Part shown: positions 12,124 to 23,702 of the stretch, piece by piece
Position numbering within the stretch: the first letter of the stretch is position 1
Layout: the number at the start of each line of letters is the position of its first letter
NCBI GenBank assembly: GCA_963922205.1
Contig: CAWUHX010000068.1
Coordinates: 496,001-560,000 of the forward strand
Source of the DNA: Romanomermis culicivorax
Lineage: Eukaryota; Nematoda; Enoplea; Mermithida; Mermithidae
Length of the DNA: 64,000 bases
Direction of reading: 5' to 3'
Made by a program: the position numbers and the translations under genes
Notes under the pieces: model-generated
Database searches by the model: none
What the model saw: only the letters and a program-made list of their open reading frames with translations
Told to the model about the DNA's origin: nothing

Positions 12124-14023
12124 ATTATTAGTGTAATAAAACACTCAGGTTTCTTTCAATGAAATGTCAAATTTCCGGTTTACTTGCATATAATTGACTA
12201 GAAGCCTTCCAGGCATATAGATGCACATAAGGGAAGCAAGAGGTACAACTCGTCATCTGAATTCCCTGATACCTCCTGATCCGCGAAAAATAGTCGAATA
12301 AAATGATGCCCCCTGCACTTAGATTTTTCGATTACCTCTCGCATATTACATATGATAATAATGTTTACGGAGCCCTGCCGTGCATGTCTGCTTCTAGGCC
12401 TGGTAGTGAATTCAGGCCGCCCATGATTTCTCATTTCTGGGGGAATATAAACTTTTGTTTTCAATATAGAAAATGTAGAATCAGTAGAAAATCGATTTTC
12501 ATCTTCGAATTTCTCTATAATGTTTGGGGTCGAATATTGAATCATAACTTGGAATCACAATTCTGAACGATCCTTTCGGACGTGTCTCACATGTTGAAAA
12601 GTTGATTTTTTAGAAAGACCTCGGGCAATAGAGGCATGCACCTCGCTAACAAATGGTTAAACTTTGGCCTTTACCTGTGTATGGTCAGTCAGCCTGAGGT
12701 AGTAAATAGTTTTGTCAAAGAACGCCCCAGCGATAAAGTTTAAACGGCTAAAATTCTTGAATATAAACTGGGTCCTGTCAAAAAAGTGCAAGTAGAGCAG
12801 CTTCTGGGTTAAAAAGACAGGTAGCAACTCATATAGTTCAAAAAACCCAGGCAGGAAATGCTTATCTGCCCAAAATCCATGGGTAGTAAATGAGCATCCA
12901 CCAGGCCTGGTTAGTGAAATACCCCTATTCAATCCTCAATGCACAGGTATGTTTGCTATCCGAACATTGTGCACCGTCGTGACATGGGGAAAAAAATGGT
13001 AATAATCATACAACTAAATTATCTGCACAAATGTTGTAGAGCATCTCAAATTAAGCAATATGCGTATAGAAGCCTAAGAATTTCAAAGCAGTCAAGCCGA
13101 ATTCCATTTCACGTACAATAACGAACAACACCAACTTATAGAACTCAAGAACTCATGCATATAATATTCCGCTACACACGATATGGTACGAATCAAAGAA
13201 CTTACAGTCGGAAAACCCACTCACAAGTCTAGTCTGTGTCTGACGGAACAAATTCACAGGTGTCAGCAAAAATCAAGACCTTACAAAACCAGCTTGACAA
13301 TGACAACCGTACGATTATTCAAAAATCGTTCGAATTGATCAAGCAAGAACATCCGTAGATAAAAATTGGAACATAAACGAGAATTGAAAACTAGTCTGAC
13401 CTGAAATATCAAATCAACATATATATGCCATGCCATTACAAACAAGTTTATCACATACATACATCTGGACAACTGGGAATGATTACTTGCCATTATCAAA
13501 AATACCATAACAAAAAACATTAAAAACATACCCAGTAGTGTGGGTCGAAGGTTCAATATTGAACTAAAAATTAACATTTTGTTGTATTGCATAGATCATA
13601 TACATTTATGAGCTGAAATTGGCGAATGATAGCCAAAGCCAACCGTACCTTTGTCATGAATTAGTTAGTTTCTAAATCACATGTTTTAGCGAAGAATATT
13701 TCCATAAAATATGTGCGGCATAGCATGCACAACACCTGAATACGTCTATCTGTATTGAAAGCGAGTGTCCGAGGCTTAATACCATGTGACGGTAGCTGCT
13801 AGCTAAAGAGTAAAGACGTGCTAAATGTCATAAGCTTCGCAATAAACTGATTCAGTAAAGCAAAAACGACATTGACATTATTGCAGCAGGGAGGAATAAC
13901 ATTATGCTTATCAAAGGAATGGTGAACGAAAATATATTAAACCCAAATTAATGACTAAAACAACTACCGTACATTGGCCTGAAAAGTTCTCGACAAGGAA
14001 TTACAATTCACTCGATCGTTGAA
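12124..14023. other. No recognised gene; fragments of older repeats
   Basis: The stretch 12380-12950 carries GGCCTGGTAGTGAA-type words, repeated at about 12389-12425 and 12897-12925 and echoed at about 17690-17930. This suggests a poorly preserved repeat. The rest is AT-rich with no supported exons. Confidence 0.35.
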
Positions 14024-14482
14024 CATACATTCACATAAGGGGCGTAGAGAGGTAAACCCCCATACCTGAGACCCAACCCCCTGGCCTAAAAAGACCGTCG
14101 AGCACCCCCTGAACTTTTTCCAAGCATACCTGTACTTGGGGGGGGGCTTGGGGGGGACCCCCCAACTTGGCCAACCCAGTACCCAAAATCATTTTCCCCC
14201 CAAACCCCCCCCAGTTTGGAAAAAATTAAAAAAATTTTCAAAAAGGTGTATGTTTTTTGGCCTTTTTTGGGAAAAATTTCGACTTTTTTCTACCCCCCCC
14301 AACTGGTCGGAGGTCTTACAGGTATGTTTCCAAGAGAGCTTTTTTGATCATTTTTGTGCATGTTTTGTATGAAAAACAAGTTTGCATAACTTTTTTTTGT
14401 TTTTTTCTCGTTCAGCTTCTACCCTCCTAAATAACAAGTCCAAGGACCCTCCCCCCTAGAAAATTCTTGCGGTGCATGTCTG
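14024..14482 (-). mobile_element. Family-C MITE in reverse, split by a nested family-A MITE
   Basis: The left end is CATACATTCACATAAGGGG and the right end is GCGGTGCATGTCTG. Flanking 8-mers TCGTTGAA and CTGTTGAA match at six positions. The element is interrupted at 14125-14326 by a younger family-A MITE with an exact duplication, so the order of insertion can be read directly. Confidence 0.65.
14125..14326. mobile_element. Family-A MITE, exact 8-bp duplication TTTCCAAG, nested
   Basis: The element begins CATACCTGTACTTGGGG and ends CTTACAGGTATG. Exact TTTCCAAG copies lie at 14117-14124 and 14327-14334. It carries several C/G runs and inserted into the family-C element around it. Confidence 0.88.
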
Positions 14483-14944
14483 CTGTTGAAACATTCAAAA
14501 ATGAACTAAGCTTGTCCCGGTGTGGAGAAAGAATTTGATTGCATTGCACAAGCTCAAAGATAATGTAATCCAACATGTCCTTGCATATTATTATGGATAT
14601 ATATTTATGAAAACGGAGTTTGAAAAGAAATTATCTTCAAAAAACATCATATACTTGGTTCGAAAGCGCAACAATATAATAAAACGCGCAGAGTAATCTC
14701 TAATAGTCATTATCATTTGAAAGAACGCCATATTTGGTCGGACTAAGATTTAAATCACGCTTCCATAAATCTACGTCCATCATCCTTATACTTTTTGCAT
14801 TTTCGTTAATCTCTCACTCATTTCGTTTTAGATTCGCAATTGGATTACACTTTTGAAAATTTCTCCCTCGTGCATATCTTCTTGCATACTTTTTATATCA
14901 GCAATAGATTATATAAATGCCATCGATGTAATAAGAGATTGTGT

Positions 14945-17005
14945 AGCGGGTGGCCGACTGTGCCGTCTGGCCGACTGTGCCGTCTGGCCGACTGTAGCGG
15001 CTGGCCGACTCTGCCGGGTGGCCGACTGTAGCACATAGCCGACTGTACCGGGTGACCGAATTTTTATGTAAGTCCAACCTTATGTAAAACTTTCGCACGT
15101 AATGTGAATAAAATGTTGCTAAATATAGGCTTCAATGCGCAAGATATCATCAAAAAATGCAAGAGCGACGCAAAAATATGCTAATTAAGTGCAGAAACAT
15201 GCTCTTCATAATTTTTTAATTCATTATAAAAGGGTAGATTGATTGATTCTACTGTTTTTTTTTCTAATATTTTTGCAGCAAAAAACTACGAATAAAATAT
15301 GTTAGAACTTGGCAGAAAAAGCATTTTTTAGAAAGATAGAACAAGAACAACGGAATTTCGTCTTTACTTGAGTTAATTATCTAAGGGTCGTACTCTGAAA
15401 TGTCTCTGGCCCATTACTTTTTTTCGATATATGGGTTTAGCTGTGGTAAAAGCCATGGGGCCCTCACATTTGTGGAATATCAGCATGGTGCTTTTATTTG
15501 AAAAAAATATTGGTGAATTTTTTGCATTTTCTGTTCATGAAAATTGAAAATAAGTACTGTAAAATTAAGCTTTTCTTGTATATAAACGCCAAGTACGACC
15601 CTGAATAAAAATAGTTTGAATAGAACGTTTTAAATTCAAATTTTACAGTGCTCAAAACTCCAAAATCATTTTCATTCATTTTTATTACAAATATGCTCAA
15701 CAAAGTGAACGGATACGAGGGGCAAAGTTTCTTGCAAAATGAAAAACTTTTGAATTCAAATAAGTAACCTTGTGTGCTTTTACTTAAGTAGCATATTTTG
15801 CGTTGCTCTTGCATTTCTTGATATTTTGTACATTGAAACCTATATTTAGCAATATTTTATCCACATTTCGTGCACAAAAATTATACATAAGGTTCGACTC
15901 AGAGCACCCCATGGGGGGGGGGGGTATGGGGGGGGGGGTATTACCCCCGTCTTAGATTTGAAAATTCATTTACTACCCCCATAAAAACAGCTCACTATAC
16001 CAAAAAATTTTGGTAGACTTCATCCTCTCCCCAGTAGGTTATACTAATTCGAGAAAAATTGCAGAATGTGTGATTCTGAGGAATTACTCACTGCTCTTTT
16101 TGACACATTTACTGAGCAAATGATAATGGGAAAGTATGCAACTTCTGTGCCATATAGCGATTTTTAGGAAAGGATATCAGTACATTAATATATACTACTT
16201 GTAGGAAATCATTATAAATATAATTAGGAGATGAAATAATGAATGGCTTATGTATATGTGATTAATCAAAAAATCGCCCCTTGGGAAGAAAAACATTATG
16301 TTCTTAAAATTCTGCCTCTTCATGCTCTCCTTTCCTTTTCCCTGCTTCTGCGTTGGGTCTTCTGTGCGCATATGGTTACCCAAGCTATGGCATACTTTCC
16401 TGCTATGAGTTGAGACATGTGAGGTCTGTTGACGTGGATCAGGAGTGGTACTTGGTTTGAAACTAGTAGTTCATAGTCTAATGGGATTAATAATACTAAA
16501 GCCACATTCAGCATCAGGACTTTCAATTCGAAGCACTTTTCCAAGCCTAATCAGTGATGGGATAAGCCCATACTGTTCCAGACGTTTGTGCCCGATTCTT
16601 GAAATGTGCAGGAATCAGTTGGCACAACAGTCTTCAAAGTGTGACTATTCTGTACGTATAATTAGTGCATTAAAGTTGCACGATTGGGAGGTGGAAAATG
16701 GAGTTAAACCAGTAAATGATTTTTGACTGTAAAAAGCATAAAGTAGGGGCATTATTCATTTATGTAAGTTGTATGTGGTTAGAGTACTACATCTCCCCTC
16801 TCCTTGGCAAAAAGTGGTGAGCAAAAAAAAAAAAAAAGGTCACGGCATATTTCAAGTACTACCCTTAAAATTTACGATTTTACCCCTACCTAGATTTTCG
16901 ACCTTGGGGACCTCTGGTTCGACTTAAACATATAAACCATTTTAAATTGAATTCGGCCACCCGGTACAGTCGGCTAGACGGCACAGTCGGCCACCCGGTC
17001 TACAA
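14945..17005. mobile_element. Foldback element with tandem-array arms (17-bp GGCCGACTGTGCCGTCT-type units)
   Basis: The left arm (14945-15058) is about seven 17-bp units of the type CTGGCCGACTGTGCCGT. The right arm (about 16953-17005) is the inverse, with about 2.5 units. Inside these, 15070-15215 and 15770-15895 form a second inverted pair of about 130 bp containing GCTAAATATAGG and GCAAGAGC(A/G)ACGC. The element is split by a hAT-like insertion at 15900-16916; without it the foldback would be about 1.04 kb. No transposase is seen. The arrangement resembles foldback (FB/TFB-type) elements, whose long inverted repeats are built of short tandem units. Confidence 0.75.
15900..16916. mobile_element. 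hAT-like element with CAGAG ends, exact 8-bp duplication GTTCGACT
   Basis: The left end is CAGAGCACCCCATGGGG and the right end is CCTTGGGGACCTCTG (inverse CAGAGGTCCCCAAGG). Exact GTTCGACT copies lie at 15892-15899 and 16917-16924. A frame of 93 codons (16445-16726) lies inside but matches no transposase that I recognise. A short relative is at 21384-21562. It inserted into the right half of the foldback element. Confidence 0.85.
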
Positions 17006-18560
17006 AGTGATAAGATATCCAGGATTGCAATTATGAATATAGATCAATTTGCATAGTGTTTGTTATGCTTTTTTGACAACAAAGAACATATTTCACCAGA
17101 TTTTCGAACAAGTCTCCAAAACTGACTGCATTTGCTGAATTTTGTAAACACGATGAACGACGATAAAAATTTTCGTTATGCTTTTGTACTGCTCATCACG
17201 TACAGTAAGATAAGTGCTGAATTTCGGTCGAAAATACTACTGCTAAAAATGAAATTAAGAGTCTATGATTTGGACGATTCATAATTTATGATCTACATTT
17301 TGCCATACAACTCCTATGATAAAACCAGACGTTTCATACAACGAAAATCAATAATTTCTAGACAAGGAAAACGGGAGCCGAGAAACGATGATAAAATATG
17401 CAAACCATTTTTGTTGGGATATAACCTTGGAGACGCAGCATGGAACAACAAACACTTATGGCAGGTCAAGCGGAAGTACGGCAAGGCAACCTGTGGAAAA
17501 TCGAATAATTATCGATAACAAATAACGAAAATGCATTGTAAGCTTATTAAGATTGAAACGTGGAGTGCGCACGCCAAATCATTTTACAGAGATATCAAAG
17601 ATCAGACTTTCAGGTAGGGTAATATTCAAAGTTTATTAAGTGAGTAAGCCATTTTCTCCCGAGATCAGGTACCCAGTTGCCACACCTGTGCAATGGAGGA
17701 GGCCTGGCGGATGTTCATTTTCTACTATTGATTTAGGGCGGACTACCAAAGGATTTTGGTCGTTTAAGCTTTCTGTACTTGGATTTCCTTAGACAAAACC
17801 AGTTAATATATATTTACTAACCAGAAAAAATCCCACTATACGCCCTCAGGCAGACTGATCATGCATAGGTTAGTTGCCCGTTTTCAGAACTTCAGGTAGG
17901 GGTAGTAGATAAAACCCATCCAGGCTTATTTTAGTTTGAAAGTCATGAGCCAAATGGCTCCCAGTCCCAAGTTTTTAGGAGCCAAATTTAAATTTTGGGA
18001 GCCAAAAATTTGTTATCGATAAATATGCTTGTAACACATTATGGAATCTAACTAAATTATACGGATATTTGATCAGTTGATACGTGTTCAAAAAATGACT
18101 GTTTCAAACTTTATTTCCAGCTGGTGCTTTTCTTGCACAGGCGTCTTTGTACATGCACAAGGATCGACCAAAAAAGCTTTGTTCGGATTTTTTTTTGTTC
18201 GAAAAACACGATACACTTTGTGTTTTTTTGCACGAACGTTCTTCCAGGATAGCACTTGAGTTCATGTCCTTCTGGAACAAGTTGTCTCCTATCTTCCCGG
18301 TGCGCAGCACCGATAATTTATTCAATAAACATAAGGTTAAAATTTTATGTTCAAGAACATGTCTCCGTTTTACAAATTAAAAAATATAGTCATATCTCCA
18401 TGAGTTTGAGAAGATTCAAATTGAACTTGAAATTTCTGAAAATCTCTTCCGCGAGCCTCTGAATTCCAACTCGGCTTCGTGTTTAAAATTATTGTTACAA
18501 AAAAGTTGGAAAACTTTGACTTGTAAAATGCACCAGAATTCTTCTTTTCCGTGTCAAAGC
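17006..18560. other. No recognised gene
   Basis: An unassigned stretch. A 76-codon plus frame at 17288-17518 is Lys/Arg-rich but unsupported. About 17690-17930 resembles repeat fragments near 12.4-12.9 kb. Confidence 0.35.
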
Positions 18561-18798
18561 CAAAGATGCACGGCAAGAATTTCCCAGGGGAGAAGTTCCT
18601 CGGACTGTGGATGGCTGAGCCAAAAAAACCAAAAAAGCTGTACAAGCCAAGCATGTTTTTTATACAAAATATTCATAAAAATCATCAGAAATACTGTCTT
18701 CAAAAAAGTTCGGGAGGGGCTTTTTGATGATTTTTTCAGACCAGTGGGTTTCCAGGGTTTTAGGATTTACCCTCCCTATACCGTTATGTGCACGTATG
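18561..18798 (+). mobile_element. Family-C MITE, degenerate flanks
   Basis: The element runs from CAAAGATGCACGGCAAG to GTGCACGTATG, colinear with 9723-9979. Flanking 8-mers GTCAAAGC and GTTAAACG agree at five positions, which indicates an older insertion. Confidence 0.55.
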
Positions 18799-21375
18799 GT
18801 TAAACGCACATTTTTTTCACATTTTCAAAAAAAATTTTTCCCCAAAAAATTGATTTGTGGAAAAACAGTGGACAGACCAATTTGAAGAATAATAGGATGA
18901 AATCCGGAGCGACACCATGAGCGATTGCATGCCAATTGCCAACTATTCAATGCAGATCGATTTCAAAAATTCGACCCATTCTCAAGGATAGATTATCAGT
19001 AGTGCAACAAACGCCCATAACAAGATGTAGTAATCTCTTATATACATTTGCCTCAAATTCCAATCGCATCAACCGAGACTTTCAGACATTCGGAATCGGT
19101 ATATATATATACATCACGGACGCTTTCAGAAATGACACTAGCTAAAAGCTCCAATGCTGCAGAAAATCCAGTCAACCATCATCACTGTACGGAACAATGT
19201 TTTAAATGCATGAAAGATCATCCTTATGATAAGAAGTTTTGCTGTTCTGCTCGTGATAACAGAAAAATTTGAAGTATTAAAAAAATTTCAGATATTGAGT
19301 GAGAACGAAAAAATCCCTTTTTGGATTTATCCAGCAAATCGGAAAAGACCTCAAGCAATAATTTGAAAAGACTTCAAGCAATGATCTAAGTGGAGCAGTC
19401 ACAACTGAACTGGAACAATACTAGGAAGATCAAACCAACACGTGGATAGACTAGCTCTGCTCGCTGAAAAATGTTGAGCTTCGCTGTTTGATACTCGAAA
19501 TTTCTGCCACTGGCTCCACTCGTAAAACCAATCATACAATAATCTTCAAATAGATCAATTTTTTGCAAATCAAGCTGAAAAGAAAATCGAAAATTCGCTG
19601 CAACAAAAAAGTCATCCACCCACCCACTCAATAAAGTTTCGTTATTTGACTACTAGTCTTTTTGGAATCGAAGCTGGACAAGACAAGGCGTAAAGCGACT
19701 AAGTCGCATGTACAACCATTAGTAATGGATTAACCCAGACGTCTTCCTGTCTGCAAGCTTCATTCACTATGTTAATTACACGGCTGTGTCTAGAATTTTT
19801 CATTTGTGGCATAATGTAGCGGCTGGTCAGCCAGGCTATTAACTGCTCATCAAGTAAATGTTGTATGGGTAACAAAACAACGCATAATTTTCCGGAAAGT
19901 TGCATATCTTTTGAACGACTAATGAGCAGTATATCCGACAAAGATGAGCATTAGAATTTTACTGGACTGTAGGTGCAAACGGATTTTTTATACTCACAAA
20001 GATGACTTACAGATCTCAGGCCCATGTATGCAGATGGAATTTCAAGTTCCTAGTCATAAAAAACGCTTCAGTTCGTGCGGTCGCTCATTTTTCCCAAGTC
20101 TCAAGTCTCAATTATCCATCATTCTGACATTTGCTTTCACGACATTTCAGATTCAGGGGCACTCGTGACTTTCAAAGACGGTCTTTAATTAAGCCTCAAG
20201 TCTAAAGGGTCTCTTTAATTTATTGCTCCCAATGATAAACTTTCGAAAAATATCTTAAAACAATATTTTTAAAGAAATCGTGAAAAAAAAGAAAAATAAA
20301 TAAATGACAATAAAAACAAACAAAATAAGAAAGAAAGAAAAAATATTTTTACAGCTTTGGAGTGAGAATTGAAAGTGATTATGAATACAGCGTGAAAATA
20401 CGTTAGCTGCTGTAGACTAACAACATTTCCGAATTTTAGTGATTCAGCAAGCACGTTATTAATCAAATTATTCAGTTTTTACATTGGTTATGACAGCAAG
20501 GAATGACATCAATTATAAAACGAAATGATACGGTTGAATAACTGCAGATATAGTAAAAACAAGTTTCCATTGAATTGAAGCAAAAACTGACCTAAATTTC
20601 TGACTCGTTACCGGTAATTTATATACAGCGCCACTCTGAATAACAAATCGGATCGTGTTATGTTTGCCCTTTCCGGTCGGTTCGGAAGATAGCATACAGG
20701 GTCAAAAGGTCACATACACCCCTAACAAGTATACCAACCAACCAAGCACAATTCGGATCAAACAACCGAACTATTAACTGTAGCGATAAATAAATGAATT
20801 CTTTTTTCATTCCAACTCCACATCTTCGCAACAGCATAAAAAATCCAATCAATCGCCAAGAAAAATACTTATTAACGAAAATAGAAAACAATTGGACCAG
20901 AAAATAGCTCCACATAGCGTCAACGATAAAAAACCTACACCAGCAACACACAACACATACATATTCGTTGGAATGGAGTGATGGTGAATCTTCCGATAAA
21001 AAATTATAATGACGATATATAGTGATAAGCAAAGTGCTGCGCAAAACCGGGCTTTTTGCAGTTTAATCACGATTCTGGAACAGCTTAAGTAAAAGCCAGA
21101 AGCAAGGAGGCTAGCATAACCCATATACAGAAAGAAAAAATAGTCGACAAAAACTGCTGCAAAGGAGGATTATGTTCTCTTACTGGGGTCTCTAAACAGT
21201 GTTTCGCAAAAGTGCTGCAAATTGTAATTACGAGTATAAGCCACATGAAAGAAGCCTGTATGAATTTTATCCAAATTAAAAGAAAAACAGGCTAATATTA
21301 AATTTTGATACTAAATCGTGAAAGCAGATGTCAGAATGATGGATAATGGAGACTTACGGCCGTATTTTAAAAAGG
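18799..21375. other. No recognised gene
   Basis: The stretch is AT-rich with several short frames. One (plus, 19132-19272) encodes a 46-residue Cys/His-containing peptide (HHHCTEQCFKCMK...) behind an acceptor-like TTTCAG. It is too short and too isolated to call. No element ends were recognised. Confidence 0.35.
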
Positions 21376-21383
21376 CGTGTTAG

Positions 21384-21562
21384 CAGAGTACCCCATAGGG
21401 AGGGGTATGAGGGGGTATTACATCCACCTAAAGTCCTTAAAATCGATCACAGGCTGTCTAATTTTGAGACAAAATTACGTATTTGGTCGACATTTAGCTA
21501 CAATACCCCCGCAAATTTTCAATTTTCCCTCTATCTGAAAAATCTGACCTTGGGGACCTCTG
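21384..21562. mobile_element. Short hAT-like MITE with CAGAG ends, exact duplication CGTGTTAG
   Basis: This 179-bp element has ends CAGAGTACCCCATAGGG and CCTTGGGGACCTCTG, and exact CGTGTTAG copies on both sides. It is the internally deleted relative of 15900-16916. It landed one base from the end of the element at 21572-22359. Confidence 0.85.
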
Positions 21563-21571
21563 CGTGTTAGC

Positions 21572-22359
21572 CAGTGGTTTTTTGCACTCTGCAAAACTTT
21601 TTCCGCTCGTGCAAAACTTTTTTTTCAGATTTTTTGCATCGTACTAAAATATTTATCAAATGTGGAAAAAAATTTGGGGTTTTCAAATAGAAAAGATATA
21701 TTTTGATGCATTTTAGTAGGTCCAAATCTCAAAATTTTGCGGCGCCTCGCGCCGTTTATAACTTTAATAATCATTATTATGTATTACCAAGCTCAGGTGC
21801 CGCTTTTATCATGTCTACCTTCACTTACCTTTTGATTTTTAATAGTTTTCATCGTCTTAAACGTATTATTTCATGTTTAATTGGCGATCTTCAATATTAT
21901 ATCTTTATATTTAATGAAGATCCGCTTTTTTCTTTCATACATTTTTTGAGGAAGATCAACACGTCAACTTTCTAAACTTTTCGAAGCGTTTGTTCCTTTC
22001 TTAACGTAAATTGAGTTCAAAAGCATCGTGGAAGTATTTTCGGAAAATTTCTACGCTTCTGACTCATAGCTTTTCGGCCAAATTTATAAATGGTTAGGAA
22101 CAAATTATTGGTTTTAAAATTTTTCAAATGACAAAATTTCTAGAAATTACGATTTATGAACACAAAATTCGAATCTAATTTTTGAGATTTTTCCCAAAAA
22201 ATTTTTCACATGTGGAAAAAATTTGACCTCTTTATTTGTGGAAAAACGTTGGTGGGAAAAGTGATATATTTATTTATGGTACAAAGAAAATTTTTGGCGT
22301 GCAAAACCTTTTTGGTAATTTTTTTGCACCGTGCAAAACAGCTCGTGCAAAAAACACTG
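21572..22359. mobile_element. hAT-like element with CAGTGGTTTTTTGCAC ends, duplication GTGTTAGC
   Basis: This 788-bp element begins CAGTGGTTTTTTGCAC and ends GTGCAAAAAACACTG. Exact GTGTTAGC copies lie at 21564-21571 and 22360-22367. It is non-coding. Internal stretches (CGGCGCCTCGCGCCG and the AT-rich sequence after it) are shared with the 1-kb CACTG-ended elements at 26-29 kb, so the families are related or exchange interiors. Confidence 0.82.
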
Positions 22360-22367
22360 GTGTTAGC

Positions 22368-23600
22368 ACTAACACGATGTTAAAATATCTCTTAACTCAT
22401 ACCAAATATCAACTCGGTATTCACAAAGACTCGAGCTACATTTTAGCAAGACATCTTGACTCTGCCAAGAACAGGTTTAAAAGCTGTTTTCGAATAGATT
22501 TTCTATTGATGTAAAAACTTAGGAATTAAAATTTTAAATAAATTATAGGAAATAATGTTCAATGTGGAGAATCAAGTTTCAAATTTATCTACAGCAGTAG
22601 AACTAAAAAAACAAAAAATTAACATTTTCCTAAGGAACAAAAAATAATAATTGTTGTCTTCAGTCTTGGAGACTGGAGAGAGCGTAGTTTTTTCCAGTTC
22701 AAAGATATTTCCAATGTCAATAAGTCCTAATTGAGCGGAAAAATATAATAGGAGACCGAAATAACAAACAGGAATCAAAAATAATTGTGCGCGGAATATA
22801 CAACTCAGCTTCCACTTTGTATTCTAATCATTACGCTATGAGAATTGTCTACAAAGGTGAGGAGCGATTGGGAGACTAGAATTGGAAAATATTACACAAC
22901 TACTCTATATTTCTATCCTCTACGTGTGTCAGAGTCAATCTACTTTGGATCTCCCAAGAACTGCATATAGGCAGCCGATGGTATGAGTGCCAACTACAAA
23001 ACACGTGAGTTGCCAATACATACACGATGCCTTATACGTTTAAAAATCCCTGAGAAAATTCAACGGTCGCAAATAGTGATCGACCGAGGCTACGGCTGCG
23101 GCAAAATCTGGAGTTTTCATCCCCCAGCCTCGGGGCTGGAGGGAGAGTAAAAACTGACCGGAGGCCGGAGCTTTTTAGGTCAAATTTGTTAGATGGTAGT
23201 TATAAATTTTCAGTCATAAATTCAGCAAAAAAACTGATGCTTTTTAGTTTGTCCAGCAAGAATGCCATATGATGTTCAGACGGCCATGATCCCAATAAAC
23301 TACATCATCTTATATGACATATTCTTGACACGGTAGATAAAATTTCTGGCTTCTAACAACTAGCTTGCATAAAAAATGTTGATGAGGTTATATAAACGCT
23401 GTTATACCCCATTTCCGATGAAGTATTTGTCTCAAGGTAATTTGCAGTTATAATTTACAACGGAAATCTAGTATTCCTGAAGAAGCACTTCAGCCTTGCC
23501 ACAGCAATGAGTACTATGATCTATCTAAAAATGATAAAATAAGAATTATTTTGGACCAAGAAATAAGCTGGTAGAGTACATAAAAGGCTACATTTAAGGG
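22368..23600. other. No recognised feature
   Basis: AT-rich sequence with no supported exons. About 23090-23190 carries GAGGC/GGGGCTGGAG words that resemble other repeat fragments. Confidence 0.35.
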
Positions 23601-23702
23601 CATACATGTAATTGGGGGAAGTACTAAACTCCCACCCACCAGAAGTCGTCGGCCATATGACTAGCCATTGGGCGATTCCCTCCAGGATTTTCCAATCCTA
23701 TG
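23601..23702 (+). mobile_element. Truncated family-B MITE
   Basis: The left end CATACATGTAATTGGGGGAAG and about 100 bp of the family-B sequence are present. It then joins abruptly to a family-C fragment (ACGGCAAGAGTTTTCC at about 23715), so this is a chimeric or deleted junction. Confidence 0.6.

Noticed and set aside
16445-16726. 93-codon frame in the CAGAG-ended element as a transposase
   Set aside because: No DDE or hAT dimerisation motif, and the short relative at 21384-21562 lacks it.
20269-21124. Minus-strand hydrophobic frames
   Set aside because: Phe/Leu/Ile-rich peptides are expected from AT-rich DNA; no splice sites or motifs support a membrane protein.
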